A stretch of 10,027 nucleotides of DNA from the NCBI GenBank assembly GCA_021323835.1, contig JAJPKI010000311.1:1-10027 (forward strand), written 5' to 3'. This DNA comes from Verrucomicrobiota bacterium. GTDB lineage: Bacteria; Verrucomicrobiota; Verrucomicrobiia; Limisphaerales; UBA11358. The notes below the pieces were generated by a model. The model saw only the letters and a program-made list of their open reading frames with translations. It was not told where the DNA came from and searched no databases. Shown piece after piece: positions 1-6,719 of the stretch. The translations under genes and the position numbers were made by a program. Numbering within the stretch: the stretch's first letter is position 1; each line of letters starts with the position of its first letter.

Positions 1-1778
1 CAAGCGACGCCGGAACTTTTCAATTTACCGGAAATATTTTTCACACCGCCGGCACACAATCGCTCACAGCGACCGACGTCAATTCCAATACCCTCACCGG
101 CACGCAATCCGGCATAATCATCAACAGCGGAACAGTCACCAAATTAATCTTCAGCACACAACCTGCAGGAGCGGTTTATAAAACGGCTTTTACCACGCAG
201 CCCATCGTGCGAACGGTAGATGCTTTCGGCAATCTCTCCACCAATGGCCTAACCGCCAGCTTGACATTATCACTTGCGTTGACCACCGGCTCCGGTTCAT
301 TGGTTGGCGCGACGAACATTGATATCGGCACAACGCACAGCACCGGCGTTGCAACATTTTCCGGATTGCAAATTAACAAGGCGGAAAATGGAGATGTGTT
401 GACGGCGAACGCAACCGGTTTTACCAGCACGAATAGCAGCGCCTTCAATGTTGGCACAGCCATTTTAACCGTCACCGCCACCGGCATGAATAAAATTTAT
501 GACGGCGCAACTAATGCTACCATCACGCTGTCCGATAATAAATTTTCAGGCGACACGATTACCGACAATTACACCGCCGCAAATTTTGCGAATAAAAATG
601 TCGGCACAAATAAAACCGTGACCGTTACTGGCATTTCCATTACCGGAGCCAGTGCTGCCAATTACTCGCTGGCTTCCACGACGGCCACCACAACCGCAAA
701 TATCACATCCGCTTCGCTCACCGTCACGGCCAATAATACCAACCGCGTCTTTGGCGCGGCGAATCCGGCATTTACTGCCAGCTACAGTGGATTTGCGAGT
801 GGAGACAATCCCGGCGTTTTGAGCGGCACTTCCACTTTCGGCACGATTGCAAACACAACGAGCAATGTCGGCATCTACACAATCACTGTCACCAACGGCA
901 CACTGAGCGCAACGAATTATTCCTTCACCTTCGTCAACGGTCAGTTGACCATCACGCAAGCCTCTACGACAAACGTCGTTTCCGTTGCTGCAAACCCCTC
1001 GCCAACGGGTTCGAATGTGACGTTGACCGCAACCCTTTCCGCCATCGCCCCCGGCGCCGGCACACCGACGGGCACAATTCAATTTCTTGCCGACGGCTCG
1101 GCCATCGGTTCACCCGCGCTATTGACCAGCGGCGTTGCTAATCTCACAATTGCGTCGCTCGCGCACGGCAGTCATTTAATTTCCGCGCAATACGCCGGCG
1201 ATGGAAATTTTTTCGGCAGCACAAATAATCTTTCACAGAGTTTGCTCATAAACCTTTCGCCAACAGCAGGAACATTTACGCTGACCACAACGGAAAATAT
1301 TTCTGCAACTATTGCCGCTGCGAAATTGGCCGGCGTTGGCAAAGATGCCGACCACGATGCCCTTTCCGTGACGGCGGTAAATTCCAGCAGCGCGCACAGT
1401 GGAACCGTTTCGCTCGCAAGCGGAACAATTACTTACTTGCCGCCGACAAATTATATTGGCGCCGATAGTTTTACCTACACGCTTGCCGATTCTTTTGGCG
1501 CAACGACAAACGGCACGGTGAACGTGACGGTAAACGCCCCGGGAAGCGGCCAAACGCCGAACATCACTTCGTTCACCATGCAGCAGGATGGTTCTGCGAA
1601 AATTAAATTTTCAGGAATCCCCGGCAAGAATTATCTCATCCAGGCCACGACCAACATCGCGCCGCCGAATTGGATTACGATTGCAACCAACACCGCCGCG
1701 ACCAATGGCATTATCATCTTCATTGACACCAACGCGCTGAATTTCCCGAGCCGCTACTACCGCACCGCCAAGCCGTAA
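1..1778 (+). CDS. Large secreted modular protein with YDG, MBG, Ig-like and cadherin-like repeats (3' part only)
   Basis: The frame is open from base 3 with no start needed (GTG at 207 is internal), so this is the C-terminal 591 residues of a longer protein. Seen in order, in window residues: the tail of one Ig-like repeat (1-40); a filamin/Big-like repeat (about 42-150) with the phrase VDAFGN; a YDG domain (about 153-234) with KIYDGATNATI and NYSLAS; an MBG-type domain (about 236-318) with NRVFGAANPAFTASYSGF and NYSFTFVNG; an Ig-like 3 domain (about 320-417) with PTGTIQFLADG and AQYAGDGNF; a cadherin-like domain (about 418-511) with YIGADSFTYTLADSFGA; and a C-terminal module (about 518-591) with NYLIQATTN, W and RYYRTAKP. 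Such chains are extracellular or cell-surface stalks; the ligand cannot be read from sequence. There is no LPXTG or PEP-CTERM anchor. Composition is Thr/Ala/Asn/Ser-rich with very few charged residues. It converges on the thioredoxin gene with 12 bases between stops. Family assignment is confident; function is unknown. Confidence 0.9.
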   Translation, partial: SDAGTFQFTGNIFHTAGTQSLTATDVNSNTLTGTQSGIIINSGTVTKLIFSTQPAGAVYKTAFTTQPIVRTVDAFGNLSTNGLTASLTLSLALTTGSGSLVGATNIDIGTTHSTGVATFSGLQINKAENGDVLTANATGFTSTNSSAFNVGTAILTVTATGMNKIYDGATNATITLSDNKFSGDTITDNYTAANFANKNVGTNKTVTVTGISITGASAANYSLASTTATTTANITSASLTVTANNTNRVFGAANPAFTASYSGFASGDNPGVLSGTSTFGTIANTTSNVGIYTITVTNGTLSATNYSFTFVNGQLTITQASTTNVVSVAANPSPTGSNVTLTATLSAIAPGAGTPTGTIQFLADGSAIGSPALLTSGVANLTIASLAHGSHLISAQYAGDGNFFGSTNNLSQSLLINLSPTAGTFTLTTTENISATIAAAKLAGVGKDADHDALSVTAVNSSSAHSGTVSLASGTITYLPPTNYIGADSFTYTLADSFGATTNGTVNVTVNAPGSGQTPNITSFTMQQDGSAKIKFSGIPGKNYLIQATTNIAPPNWITIATNTAATNGIIIFIDTNALNFPSRYYRTAKP

Positions 1779-1784
1779 AACTTA

Positions 1785-1792
1785 TAGCGGCT
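1785..1792. repeat. 3' arm of an 8-bp inverted repeat spanning the stop codon (5' arm 1749-1756)
   Basis: AGCCGCTA at 1749-1756 and TAGCGGCT at 1785-1792 are perfect inverted copies separated by 28 bases across the stop codon of the modular-protein gene. There is no T-run on either side, so a terminator role is not supported. It may be chance or part of a larger 3'-end fold between the two convergent genes. Confidence 0.25.
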
Positions 1793-2372
1793 ACGGGGAA
1801 GATTTCACTACACCGGAGAAATCATTTTCTCCGGCGAATTTTTTTAACGCCTCGAAGTCTTGCGGTCCTAAAATGGCGTGCTGAATCACGCCGTTTCGGT
1901 CAATTATCATCGTCACCGGAATTTTCTGAATATCCTGATACGGCGACGGAACATTTTTCAATTGCGCCAGCGGATAATTGATGCCATTTCGTTGCGCAAA
2001 AGTTTTTTGCGTCGCATCATCTTCGGTGCTGAAACCGAGAATCACCAAATTCGTTGGCGAAGTTTCCGCGCGTAATTTGATGAAATTAGGCAATTCTTGC
2101 TGGCATGGCACACACCACGTCGCCCAGAAATTCAAAATCACGCGCTTGCCTCTCAAATCAGCGAGATGAATTGCTTGTCCATCGAGATTGGTCACCGTGA
2201 AATCCGGCGCGCGAACGCCTTCCCACGTCAGCAACATCTTCTGCTCTTCGTCCAGCGGCGGGTTGGAAAAATAATAAAATGCTTCGACCGCGAGCAACGC
2301 AATCACGACAGCCAGCAACGTCAGAACAATGCGAAGTTTTTTCTGCAACGAATTTTTCGATTCGGCGCTCAT
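1791..2372 (-). CDS. Membrane-anchored TlpA/ResA-family thiol-disulfide oxidoreductase
   Basis: The 193-residue protein starts with a short charged stretch (KKLR) and one hydrophobic segment (about 15-35), so it should be anchored in the inner membrane with its domain outside the cytoplasm. A redoxin/AhpC-TSA-like thioredoxin fold follows: APDFTVTNLDG (55-65), the active site WCVPC with cysteines at 87 and 90 inside WATWCVPCQQELP, and the cis-proline motif KIPVTMIID with Pro152. Family knowledge: such proteins reduce disulfides in the periplasm, often for cytochrome c maturation or other cysteine-containing exported proteins; the partner is not visible here. The ATG at 2372 gives a proper anchor, but I see no clear Shine-Dalgarno before it. 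It is the last gene of a minus-strand run after ileS and the GIY-YIG gene, with 67 bases before it, so it may be co-transcribed. Its 3' end carries a likely terminator for the opposing gene. Confidence 0.9.
   Translation of the reverse strand: MSAESKNSLQKKLRIVLTLLAVVIALLAVEAFYYFSNPPLDEEQKMLLTWEGVRAPDFTVTNLDGQAIHLADLRGKRVILNFWATWCVPCQQELPNFIKLRAETSPTNLVILGFSTEDDATQKTFAQRNGINYPLAQLKNVPSPYQDIQKIPVTMIIDRNGVIQHAILGPQDFEALKKFAGENDFSGVVKSSP
1813..1845 (+). terminator. Candidate intrinsic terminator of the modular-protein gene, inside the convergent thioredoxin gene
   Basis: CCGGAGAAA (1813-1821) and TTTCTCCGG (1826-1834) form a perfect 9-bp stem with a TCAT loop. Seven T's follow at 1839-1845 after a four-base gap (CGAA). 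It starts 35 bases past the stop of the + gene, a usual place for a factor-independent terminator. The same bases encode the C-terminal end of the thioredoxin-like protein on the other strand. The short gap before the T-run weakens the call. Confidence 0.5.
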
Positions 2373-2439
2373 TTAAATGAAAAAGGCTAGCGCAGGTTTC
2401 TGGTTTGCTCAATTCGCAGATTGAATTTTGCCGCACTCC

Positions 2440-3156
2440 TCACAGAGCAGCCGGTGTAATAGTTTTTATTGGCTGACCTGTTGGCAATTCATCTGACAAC
2501 AAGTCGGGATCAAAATTTTTTCCTTTTAGAAGATATTTCGCCTTCCGCGTTGCTTCTTCCAACGAATCACCACATTTCATGCAAGCCTTGATAATTTTCT
2601 CTCGAGTTTTTTCGCGCCTATATTTCATTTGCGTCTTTGTTGCGAATGGTTCTTCAACAAATCCGTCAATGTCTTTGCTATTATGCTTTGGCTTGAGAAG
2701 TGCAATGAAATGTCGTTCGGGTGTATCCAGTTCTCCATCGAATGGAATATAAAACACTTTGTCAAAAATTTTATCTAGCCCATGCTCCGCAATTCGGACA
2801 AGAACACTCCTAATTGATTGTCCTACATAAACACATTCTTTGCCATCCATTAGAAAATATAGCCCTCTTTCTTTTTTCGGAGGATAGAAGACCCTGACCA
2901 TGTGCGCATACTTGTAAAGGCAGCTAGGAATATTTGTCAAATCCCCAGCAGGTTCATTGACAACATCTAGCATCTGTTTCCGCATTTTTTGAACCGTTTT
3001 AGCTTTTACAAATTGAGCATACTCTTTTTTTGCTTCGGCTAGACTTTTTCCGTAAAGCCGCAGTGTTGTCCGCTTGCCTCGAATGAACGGTCGATAATAA
3101 AACCTTCCAGAATCTGGATGCTTATAGATACTTTTAGTTACAGATATCAGCTTCAT
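2440..3156 (-). CDS. GIY-YIG nuclease-domain protein with an integrase-arm-like N-terminus
   Basis: This 238-residue protein is not a named gene I recognise, but residues 98-159 carry the landmarks of a GIY-YIG nuclease: GLY (98-100), YVG in CVYVGQS (108-114), the candidate catalytic Arg121 (LVRIAEH), Glu147 in TPERHFIALL, and Asn159 in KPKHN. Family knowledge: this fold cuts DNA using the Tyr, Arg and Glu with one metal ion, and occurs in homing enzymes, repair nucleases and some restriction enzymes. Residues 10-50 (FYYRPFIRGKRTTLRLYG, then an AEAKKEYAQF helix) resemble the arm-type DNA-binding end of tyrosine recombinases, though no recombinase catalytic domain follows. The basic C-terminal part (175-213) holds a CMKC pair. 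Three sampled 60-base lines give 37-40% G+C, against 47% and 62% in two lines of ileS. It begins 12 bases after the ileS stop with no visible Shine-Dalgarno. Acquisition by transfer is inferred; its target is unknown. Confidence 0.75.
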   Translation of the reverse strand: MKLISVTKSIYKHPDSGRFYYRPFIRGKRTTLRLYGKSLAEAKKEYAQFVKAKTVQKMRKQMLDVVNEPAGDLTNIPSCLYKYAHMVRVFYPPKKERGLYFLMDGKECVYVGQSIRSVLVRIAEHGLDKIFDKVFYIPFDGELDTPERHFIALLKPKHNSKDIDGFVEEPFATKTQMKYRREKTREKIIKACMKCGDSLEEATRKAKYLLKGKNFDPDLLSDELPTGQPIKTITPAAL

Positions 3157-3168
3157 TGGGAGACTATT

Positions 3169-5964
3169 TCACGACGACGGTAAAATTCTTACCGCATTTA
3201 TGCAACGACCGCAAATCGTCGGATGTTCGGCGTTTTGGCCAATGTCCGTCTCCCAATGCCAGCAGCGCTCGCATTTTTGGCCGTCGGCTTTGGAAACTAA
3301 ATATGAAATTGGTTCACCGACTTTTATTTTCAGGTCCGAAACATTTAAAAGTTCGCGCAGTAAATCTTTATCGGAAACGTGATTCTGAGCTTGGGAAATA
3401 GTGATTTCAATTTTCGCGTCCAAAGCTTTGCCAATTTTCTTTTCTTGGCGGGCTTTTTCTAATTCAGGCAAAAGCGTTTCGCGCCACTGTTTGAGCCAAT
3501 GCCATTTACCATGTTCATCTGGGTCTAAAGTAAACGTGTTTTGCTTGAATTCGCTTTTATGAACCGAATCGGTCATTTTCCCCGGCACAAATTCCCACGC
3601 TTCATCCGCCGTGAACGCCAAAATCGGCGCAAGCATTTTACACAAACCGGTCCCGAGCTTATGTAGGGCCGTCTGCGTTGAGCGGCGGCGCGGCGAATTC
3701 GCGGCGTCCGTGTAAAGCCGGTCTTTGATGACGTCGTGGTAAATGGAAGACAATTCAACGGCAATAAATTGGCTGACTTTCTGATAAACGACGTGAAATT
3801 CAAATTTGTCGTAAGCCTCGATGACTTCTTTTTCGAGCTTCGAAAATTCGCCGAGAATCCAGCGGTCAAGTCCGGTCAATTTGTCGTCTGCGACGGAATT
3901 TTTCGACGGCTCGAAATCGTAAAGGTTTGAAAGTTGGTAGCGCAACGCATTGCGGATGCCGCGATACGTTTCGGCCACTTTGTTGATGCGTTCTTCGCTC
4001 ACGACGATGTCGTTGCGAAAATCCTGCGACGCGACCCACAGCCGCACGATGTCCGCGCCGTATTTTTTCACGTAGGCTTCGGCGGTCTGCGGTTTTTCGT
4101 AAGCGCCCTGCTTGCTCTTGGAAATTTTTTCGCGGTCGGCATCCACCATGAAGCCGTGCGTCAAAACGGTTTTGTATGGTGCTGCGCCGTTGCCCGCGAG
4201 CGAGAGCAGCAACGACGATTGAAACCAGCCGCGATGCTGGTCGCTGCCTTCAAGATACATGTCGGCCTGGAACGGTTTTTCTTTTCCGGAAATTTCTTTG
4301 CGCCGCGCAATGACCGCCCGCGATGAACTGCCAGAATCAATCCACACGTCGAGCGTGTCGTTGGATTTGGAAACGGCTTCCGCGCCGTTCCAATTTTTCG
4401 GCTTCACCAGCGACCAAAGTTCAGCCGCAGATTTCTCGAACCAAACATTTGAACCGTGCTGCTCAATCAGTTTGGCGACGTTGCAAATGATTTCTTTATT
4501 GAGAATCGCTTCACCTTTTGCGTCGTAAAATGCCGGTATCGGCACGCCCCATGTGCGTTGGCGCGAAATACACCAGTCCGGACGCGATTGCACCGCGCCT
4601 TTGATCCGGTTCACGCCCCAATCGGGAATCCAATTCACGCGGTCAATCTCCGCGAGCGCGCGGTCGCGAAATTTTTCGTGGTCAATCTCGATGAACCACT
4701 GGTCCATCGCGCGGAAAATGATGGGCGTCTTGCTGCGCCAGCAATGCGGATAGCTGTGATGGTAATTTTCCTGATGCAACAGCGCGTGGCGCAGGCGCAA
4801 TTCATGCAAAACGATTTCGTTTGCGTCGCTCTTGCCGTGCTTTTCCAAAATGGATTTGCCAATCATTTCGGCGGGCATTTGCTGTTCGCGCGGCAAATCG
4901 TTTGTGTAAGCAAATTTTCCGTCGTCATCCACCGGCGAATAAATCGGCAAATTATTTTTCAAGCCGAGATTGTAGTCGTCCTGGCCGTGACCGGGCGCAA
5001 TGTGAACGAATCCCGTGCCCGTATCGCTCGTGACAAATTCCGCCGCGAACAATTTTCCCGTGCGATTGCAGAACGGATGCTGATATTGCAATTTTGCCAA
5101 TTCTTCGATGGCAATTGGCGTTTCAGAAAAATCTTTCCATCCGCACTTCTCCGCAACAGTTGGAAGCAATCCGCGAAACAAAATGTAATTTTCATCACCG
5201 ACTTTGACGCTGACGTATTGAAAATCTTTATTGTAAGCGACAGCAAGATTTGCCGGAAGCGTCCACGGCGTCGTCGTCCAAATGACGACGAATGTTTTTT
5301 CTTTGCCGACGACGGGAAATTTTACGAACACGCTTTGGCTGACGTGGTCGTTGTATTCGACTTCGGCTTCGGCGAGTGCGGTGCGGCAAGGAATGCTCCA
5401 ATAAACCGGCTTTTTGCCGCGATAAACAAAGCCTTTTTCGACAATATCGGCGAACAGGCGCAGTTCATCGGCTTCGTATTCTTTGTTGAGCGTCAAATAC
5501 GGATTTTGCCAATCGCCGAGCACGCCGAGGCGTTTGAATTGTTCGCGCTGGATGTCAATGAACTTGCGCGCGTAGGCTTCGCACGCTTTGCGAATCGTCG
5601 CGGCGTCGGCATTCGTGTCACCGCCCTTGCGCATTTCCTGCGAAACTTTGAATTCAATCGGCAGGCCGTGGCAATCCCAGCCGGGAATATACGGCGCGCT
5701 AAAACCGCGCAAGTTTTTATATTTGATGATGATGTCTTTGAGAATTTTATTCAGCGCGGTGCCGATGTGGACGTCGCCGTTCGCAAACGGTGGGCCGTCG
5801 TGCAAAACAAATTTTTCCGCGCCAACACGTTGCTCCTGAATTTTTTCGTAAAGCTTCGCGGTTTCCCATTTTTTCAAGCGCTCCGGTTCGCGCGCGACCA
5901 AATCGGCTTTCATCGGAAAGTCGGTGCGCGGCAAATTGAGCGTATTTTTGTAATCGGTCGCCAT
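3169..5964 (-). CDS. ileS: Isoleucine--tRNA ligase
   Basis: This cytoplasmic class I aminoacyl-tRNA synthetase joins isoleucine to tRNA-Ile and hydrolyses mischarged valine. The ATG at 5964 gives 931 residues starting MATDYKNTLNLPRTDFPM, the normal start for bacterial IleRS. The frame stays open upstream to another ATG at 6066, but those extra 34 residues would be encoded by the leader terminator, so I reject that start. Landmarks: LHDGPPFANGDVHIGT (54-69, a HIGT form of the HIGH motif), PGWDCHGLPIE, the CP1 editing-domain motifs TTTPWTLPAN and TGTGFVHIAPGHG (315-327), WCISRQRTWGVPIP (464-477), KISKS (613-617, the KMSKS site), an anticodon-binding helical region, and a C-terminal zinc finger with CERC and CGRC (Cys898, 901, 918, 921). 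Length is typical of the full bacterial form. It is the first gene of a minus-strand run and is probably controlled through the terminator hairpin in its leader. Confidence 0.97.
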   Translation of the reverse strand: MATDYKNTLNLPRTDFPMKADLVAREPERLKKWETAKLYEKIQEQRVGAEKFVLHDGPPFANGDVHIGTALNKILKDIIIKYKNLRGFSAPYIPGWDCHGLPIEFKVSQEMRKGGDTNADAATIRKACEAYARKFIDIQREQFKRLGVLGDWQNPYLTLNKEYEADELRLFADIVEKGFVYRGKKPVYWSIPCRTALAEAEVEYNDHVSQSVFVKFPVVGKEKTFVVIWTTTPWTLPANLAVAYNKDFQYVSVKVGDENYILFRGLLPTVAEKCGWKDFSETPIAIEELAKLQYQHPFCNRTGKLFAAEFVTSDTGTGFVHIAPGHGQDDYNLGLKNNLPIYSPVDDDGKFAYTNDLPREQQMPAEMIGKSILEKHGKSDANEIVLHELRLRHALLHQENYHHSYPHCWRSKTPIIFRAMDQWFIEIDHEKFRDRALAEIDRVNWIPDWGVNRIKGAVQSRPDWCISRQRTWGVPIPAFYDAKGEAILNKEIICNVAKLIEQHGSNVWFEKSAAELWSLVKPKNWNGAEAVSKSNDTLDVWIDSGSSSRAVIARRKEISGKEKPFQADMYLEGSDQHRGWFQSSLLLSLAGNGAAPYKTVLTHGFMVDADREKISKSKQGAYEKPQTAEAYVKKYGADIVRLWVASQDFRNDIVVSEERINKVAETYRGIRNALRYQLSNLYDFEPSKNSVADDKLTGLDRWILGEFSKLEKEVIEAYDKFEFHVVYQKVSQFIAVELSSIYHDVIKDRLYTDAANSPRRRSTQTALHKLGTGLCKMLAPILAFTADEAWEFVPGKMTDSVHKSEFKQNTFTLDPDEHGKWHWLKQWRETLLPELEKARQEKKIGKALDAKIEITISQAQNHVSDKDLLRELLNVSDLKIKVGEPISYLVSKADGQKCERCWHWETDIGQNAEHPTICGRCINAVRILPSS

Positions 5965-5998
5965 TTGAAATGAGAACGTTAACAGCAGGCATTTACCC

Positions 5999-6048
5999 AA
6001 AAAAGAAAAAACCGGCTTAGTCAGCCAGAGGATGGCCGAAGAAGCCGG
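5999..6048 (-). terminator. Strong intrinsic terminator in the ileS leader (candidate attenuator)
   Basis: Read on the minus strand, CCGGCTT (6048-6042) pairs with AAGCCGG (6018-6012). After a CT/CT internal mismatch, TCGGCC (6039-6034) pairs with GGCTGA (6026-6021, one G-U) around an ATCCTCT loop. TTTTTT-C-TTTTTT (6011-5999) follows at once. This is a textbook intrinsic terminator. It ends about 34 bases before the ileS ATG, and no minus-strand gene lies between it and divergent dnaA, so it should act on the ileS transcript unless the ileS promoter lies within those last 34 bases. Confidence 0.8.
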
Positions 6049-6086
6049 GGAATTTGAGAGTAACAACGTGGGATCACGGAGAACTC

Positions 6087-6115
6087 CGGTTTGCGTCTGT
6101 TACGGACGCGAACCG
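6087..6115. other. Stable hairpin upstream of the ileS leader terminator
   Basis: CGGTTTGCGTC (6087-6097) and GACGCGAACCG (6105-6115) are inverted copies with a 7-base loop. They are fully paired with one G-U as + strand RNA and have one C-A mismatch as minus-strand RNA. On the minus strand the 3' arm contains AAACCGG (6092-6086), which is complementary to CCGGTTT (6015-6009) in the 3' arm and U-tract of the ileS terminator. It could therefore take part in an alternative, terminator-breaking fold. On the + strand a T5 run follows only after AAAAC, so it is not a good terminator there. Confidence 0.55.
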
Positions 6116-6180
6116 AAAACTTTTTAAATTCCAAAGAGCAAAATTAATCGTGCAACTCACCTCCAGACCAGCGTTGCAAC

Positions 6181-6215
6181 TGACAATAATTAATCATAAT
6201 GACTTATTATTGTCA
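6181..6215. repeat. 10-bp perfect inverted repeat in the AT-rich ileS-dnaA gap
   Basis: TGACAATAAT (6181-6190) and ATTATTGTCA (6206-6215) are perfect inverted copies separated by 15 bases. The arm spacing (centre to centre 25 bases) and the position at the edge of the AT-rich block suggest an operator or origin element. The outer edges also make -35-like hexamers on both strands (see the ileS promoter candidate). Confidence 0.6.
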
Positions 6216-6216
6216 A
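6188..6216 (-). promoter_or_regulatory. Weak ileS promoter candidate
   Basis: On the minus strand TTGACA (6216-6211) is a perfect -35 hexamer. The -10 is poor: TTAATT (6193-6188) at 17 bases' spacing matches little, while the better TATGAT (6198-6193) is only 12 bases away. A start near 6180 would give a leader of about 215 bases containing the hairpin and the terminator. The -35 lies inside the inverted repeat, so a protein bound there would compete with polymerase. Confidence 0.3.
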
Positions 6217-6337
6217 ACTGATTTTTAAAGTATTAAATTAACTACTTAATGTTCCGCCCTCAATTAGCCTCGGCGGCTCGAAATCTGCGTTCGTTTGACT
6301 GCAAAAAACCTTGCGCGTTCAGAAATGGAATTTCCTG

Positions 6338-6365
6338 TTTACAGAGTTGCGATTAGTGTTAGTAT
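6338..6365 (+). promoter_or_regulatory. Candidate dnaA promoter
   Basis: TTTACA (6338-6343, five of six to TTGACA), a 16-base spacer, then TAGTAT (6360-6365, four of six to TATAAT) preceded by TGT in the extended -10 position. It would give a dnaA leader of about 380 bases that includes the DnaA boxes, a layout compatible with autoregulation. It is the best -35/-10 pair I found on this strand, but still weak. Confidence 0.3.
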
Positions 6366-6418
6366 TTTCGACGCCGTTGGAAGCGCCCAAACAAATACTT
6401 TTTCAAAGGGCGGCACGC

Positions 6419-6438
6419 TGTGAATAATTCGTGAATAA
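6419..6438 (-). promoter_or_regulatory. Tandem pair of DnaA-box-like 9-mers
   Basis: TGTGAATAA (6419-6427) reads TTATTCACA on the minus strand and fits the TTATNCACA consensus. CGTGAATAA (6430-6438) differs only in the last base. They have the same orientation and start 11 bases apart, about one helical turn, as in cooperative DnaA binding sites. Confidence 0.5.
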
Positions 6439-6520
6439 GAGTTAATATGTTGTCCTAGAAACATGGCGGCACTTAAGATAAAAACGGTGGCGTTAGCAGA
6501 AGGCGATTGGAAATTTTCAG

Positions 6521-6529
6521 TGTGAAAAA
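6521..6529 (-). promoter_or_regulatory. Weak DnaA-box-like 9-mer
   Basis: TGTGAAAAA reads TTTTTCACA on the minus strand, which fits the relaxed TT(A/T)TNCACA form. It has the same orientation as the tandem pair at 6419-6438. Confidence 0.3.
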
Positions 6530-6676
6530 ATTGGCTGAAGCAGCAAGTGGAAGTTTTTTCGATTAAACCATTGAAAATAAAGCGGTTGTGATGATGATGC
6601 AGTTGGCCGTCGTAAATTTTAAGACTAAAAACGAAGTGGAATTGTTCGAATGTGGCCTTTTGGCCGTGGCGCACAG

Positions 6677-6700
6677 GCAGGAATCAAAGTTGGTTCCTGC
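6677..6700 (+). other. Hairpin immediately upstream of dnaA
   Basis: GCAGGAATCA (6677-6686) pairs with TGGTTCCTGC (6691-6700) over ten positions, one of them T-G, closing a four-base AAGT loop. ATTTTGG follows, too short a T-run for a confident terminator. It lies 54 bases before the chosen dnaA ATG and could be a leader fold that controls dnaA mRNA, or a weak terminator. Confidence 0.45.
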
Positions 6701-6710
6701 ATTTTGGTCT

Positions 6711-6719
6711 CGTGAATAA
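6711..6719 (-). promoter_or_regulatory. DnaA-box-like 9-mer next to the dnaA start
   Basis: CGTGAATAA here is identical to the copy at 6430-6438 and one base off the consensus (TTATTCACG on the minus strand). It lies just ahead of the dnaA coding start and overlaps the in-frame TGA (6713-6715) that bounds the dnaA reading frame. Confidence 0.35.

Noticed and set aside
546..1082. A 178-codon minus-strand open frame under the modular-protein gene
   Set aside because: Cys/Gly/Arg-rich composition typical of the antisense of Thr/Ala-rich repeats; the + strand frame has clear domains.
4456..5973. A 505-codon open frame on the + strand opposite ileS
   Set aside because: It lies wholly antisense to a clear IleRS with intact motifs. 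Its product is Phe/Arg/Ala-rich with no domain I recognise, as expected for a codon-bias shadow.
5965..6066. N-terminal extension of IleRS from the ATG at 6066
   Set aside because: The extra 34 residues are encoded by the leader terminator and its T-tract, and family members start at the MATDYKNTLNLP-like position.
6060..6120. T-box riboswitch upstream of ileS
   Set aside because: The minus strand lacks the AGGGTGGNACCGCG core. A loosely similar GTGGGATCACGG is on the + strand, facing away from ileS.
6074..6160. A 28-codon GTG-start leader peptide candidate on the minus strand upstream of ileS
   Set aside because: The GTG overlaps the GGAGG that would be its ribosome site, so initiation there is implausible. 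It has one Ile codon, so it does not fit Ile-sensing attenuation. The TTG five bases on gives only a three-codon frame.
6339..6674. A 111-codon minus-strand open frame in the ileS-dnaA gap
   Set aside because: The product is low-information with no recognisable domain, no Shine-Dalgarno is seen, and it overlaps the candidate dnaA promoter and DnaA boxes.
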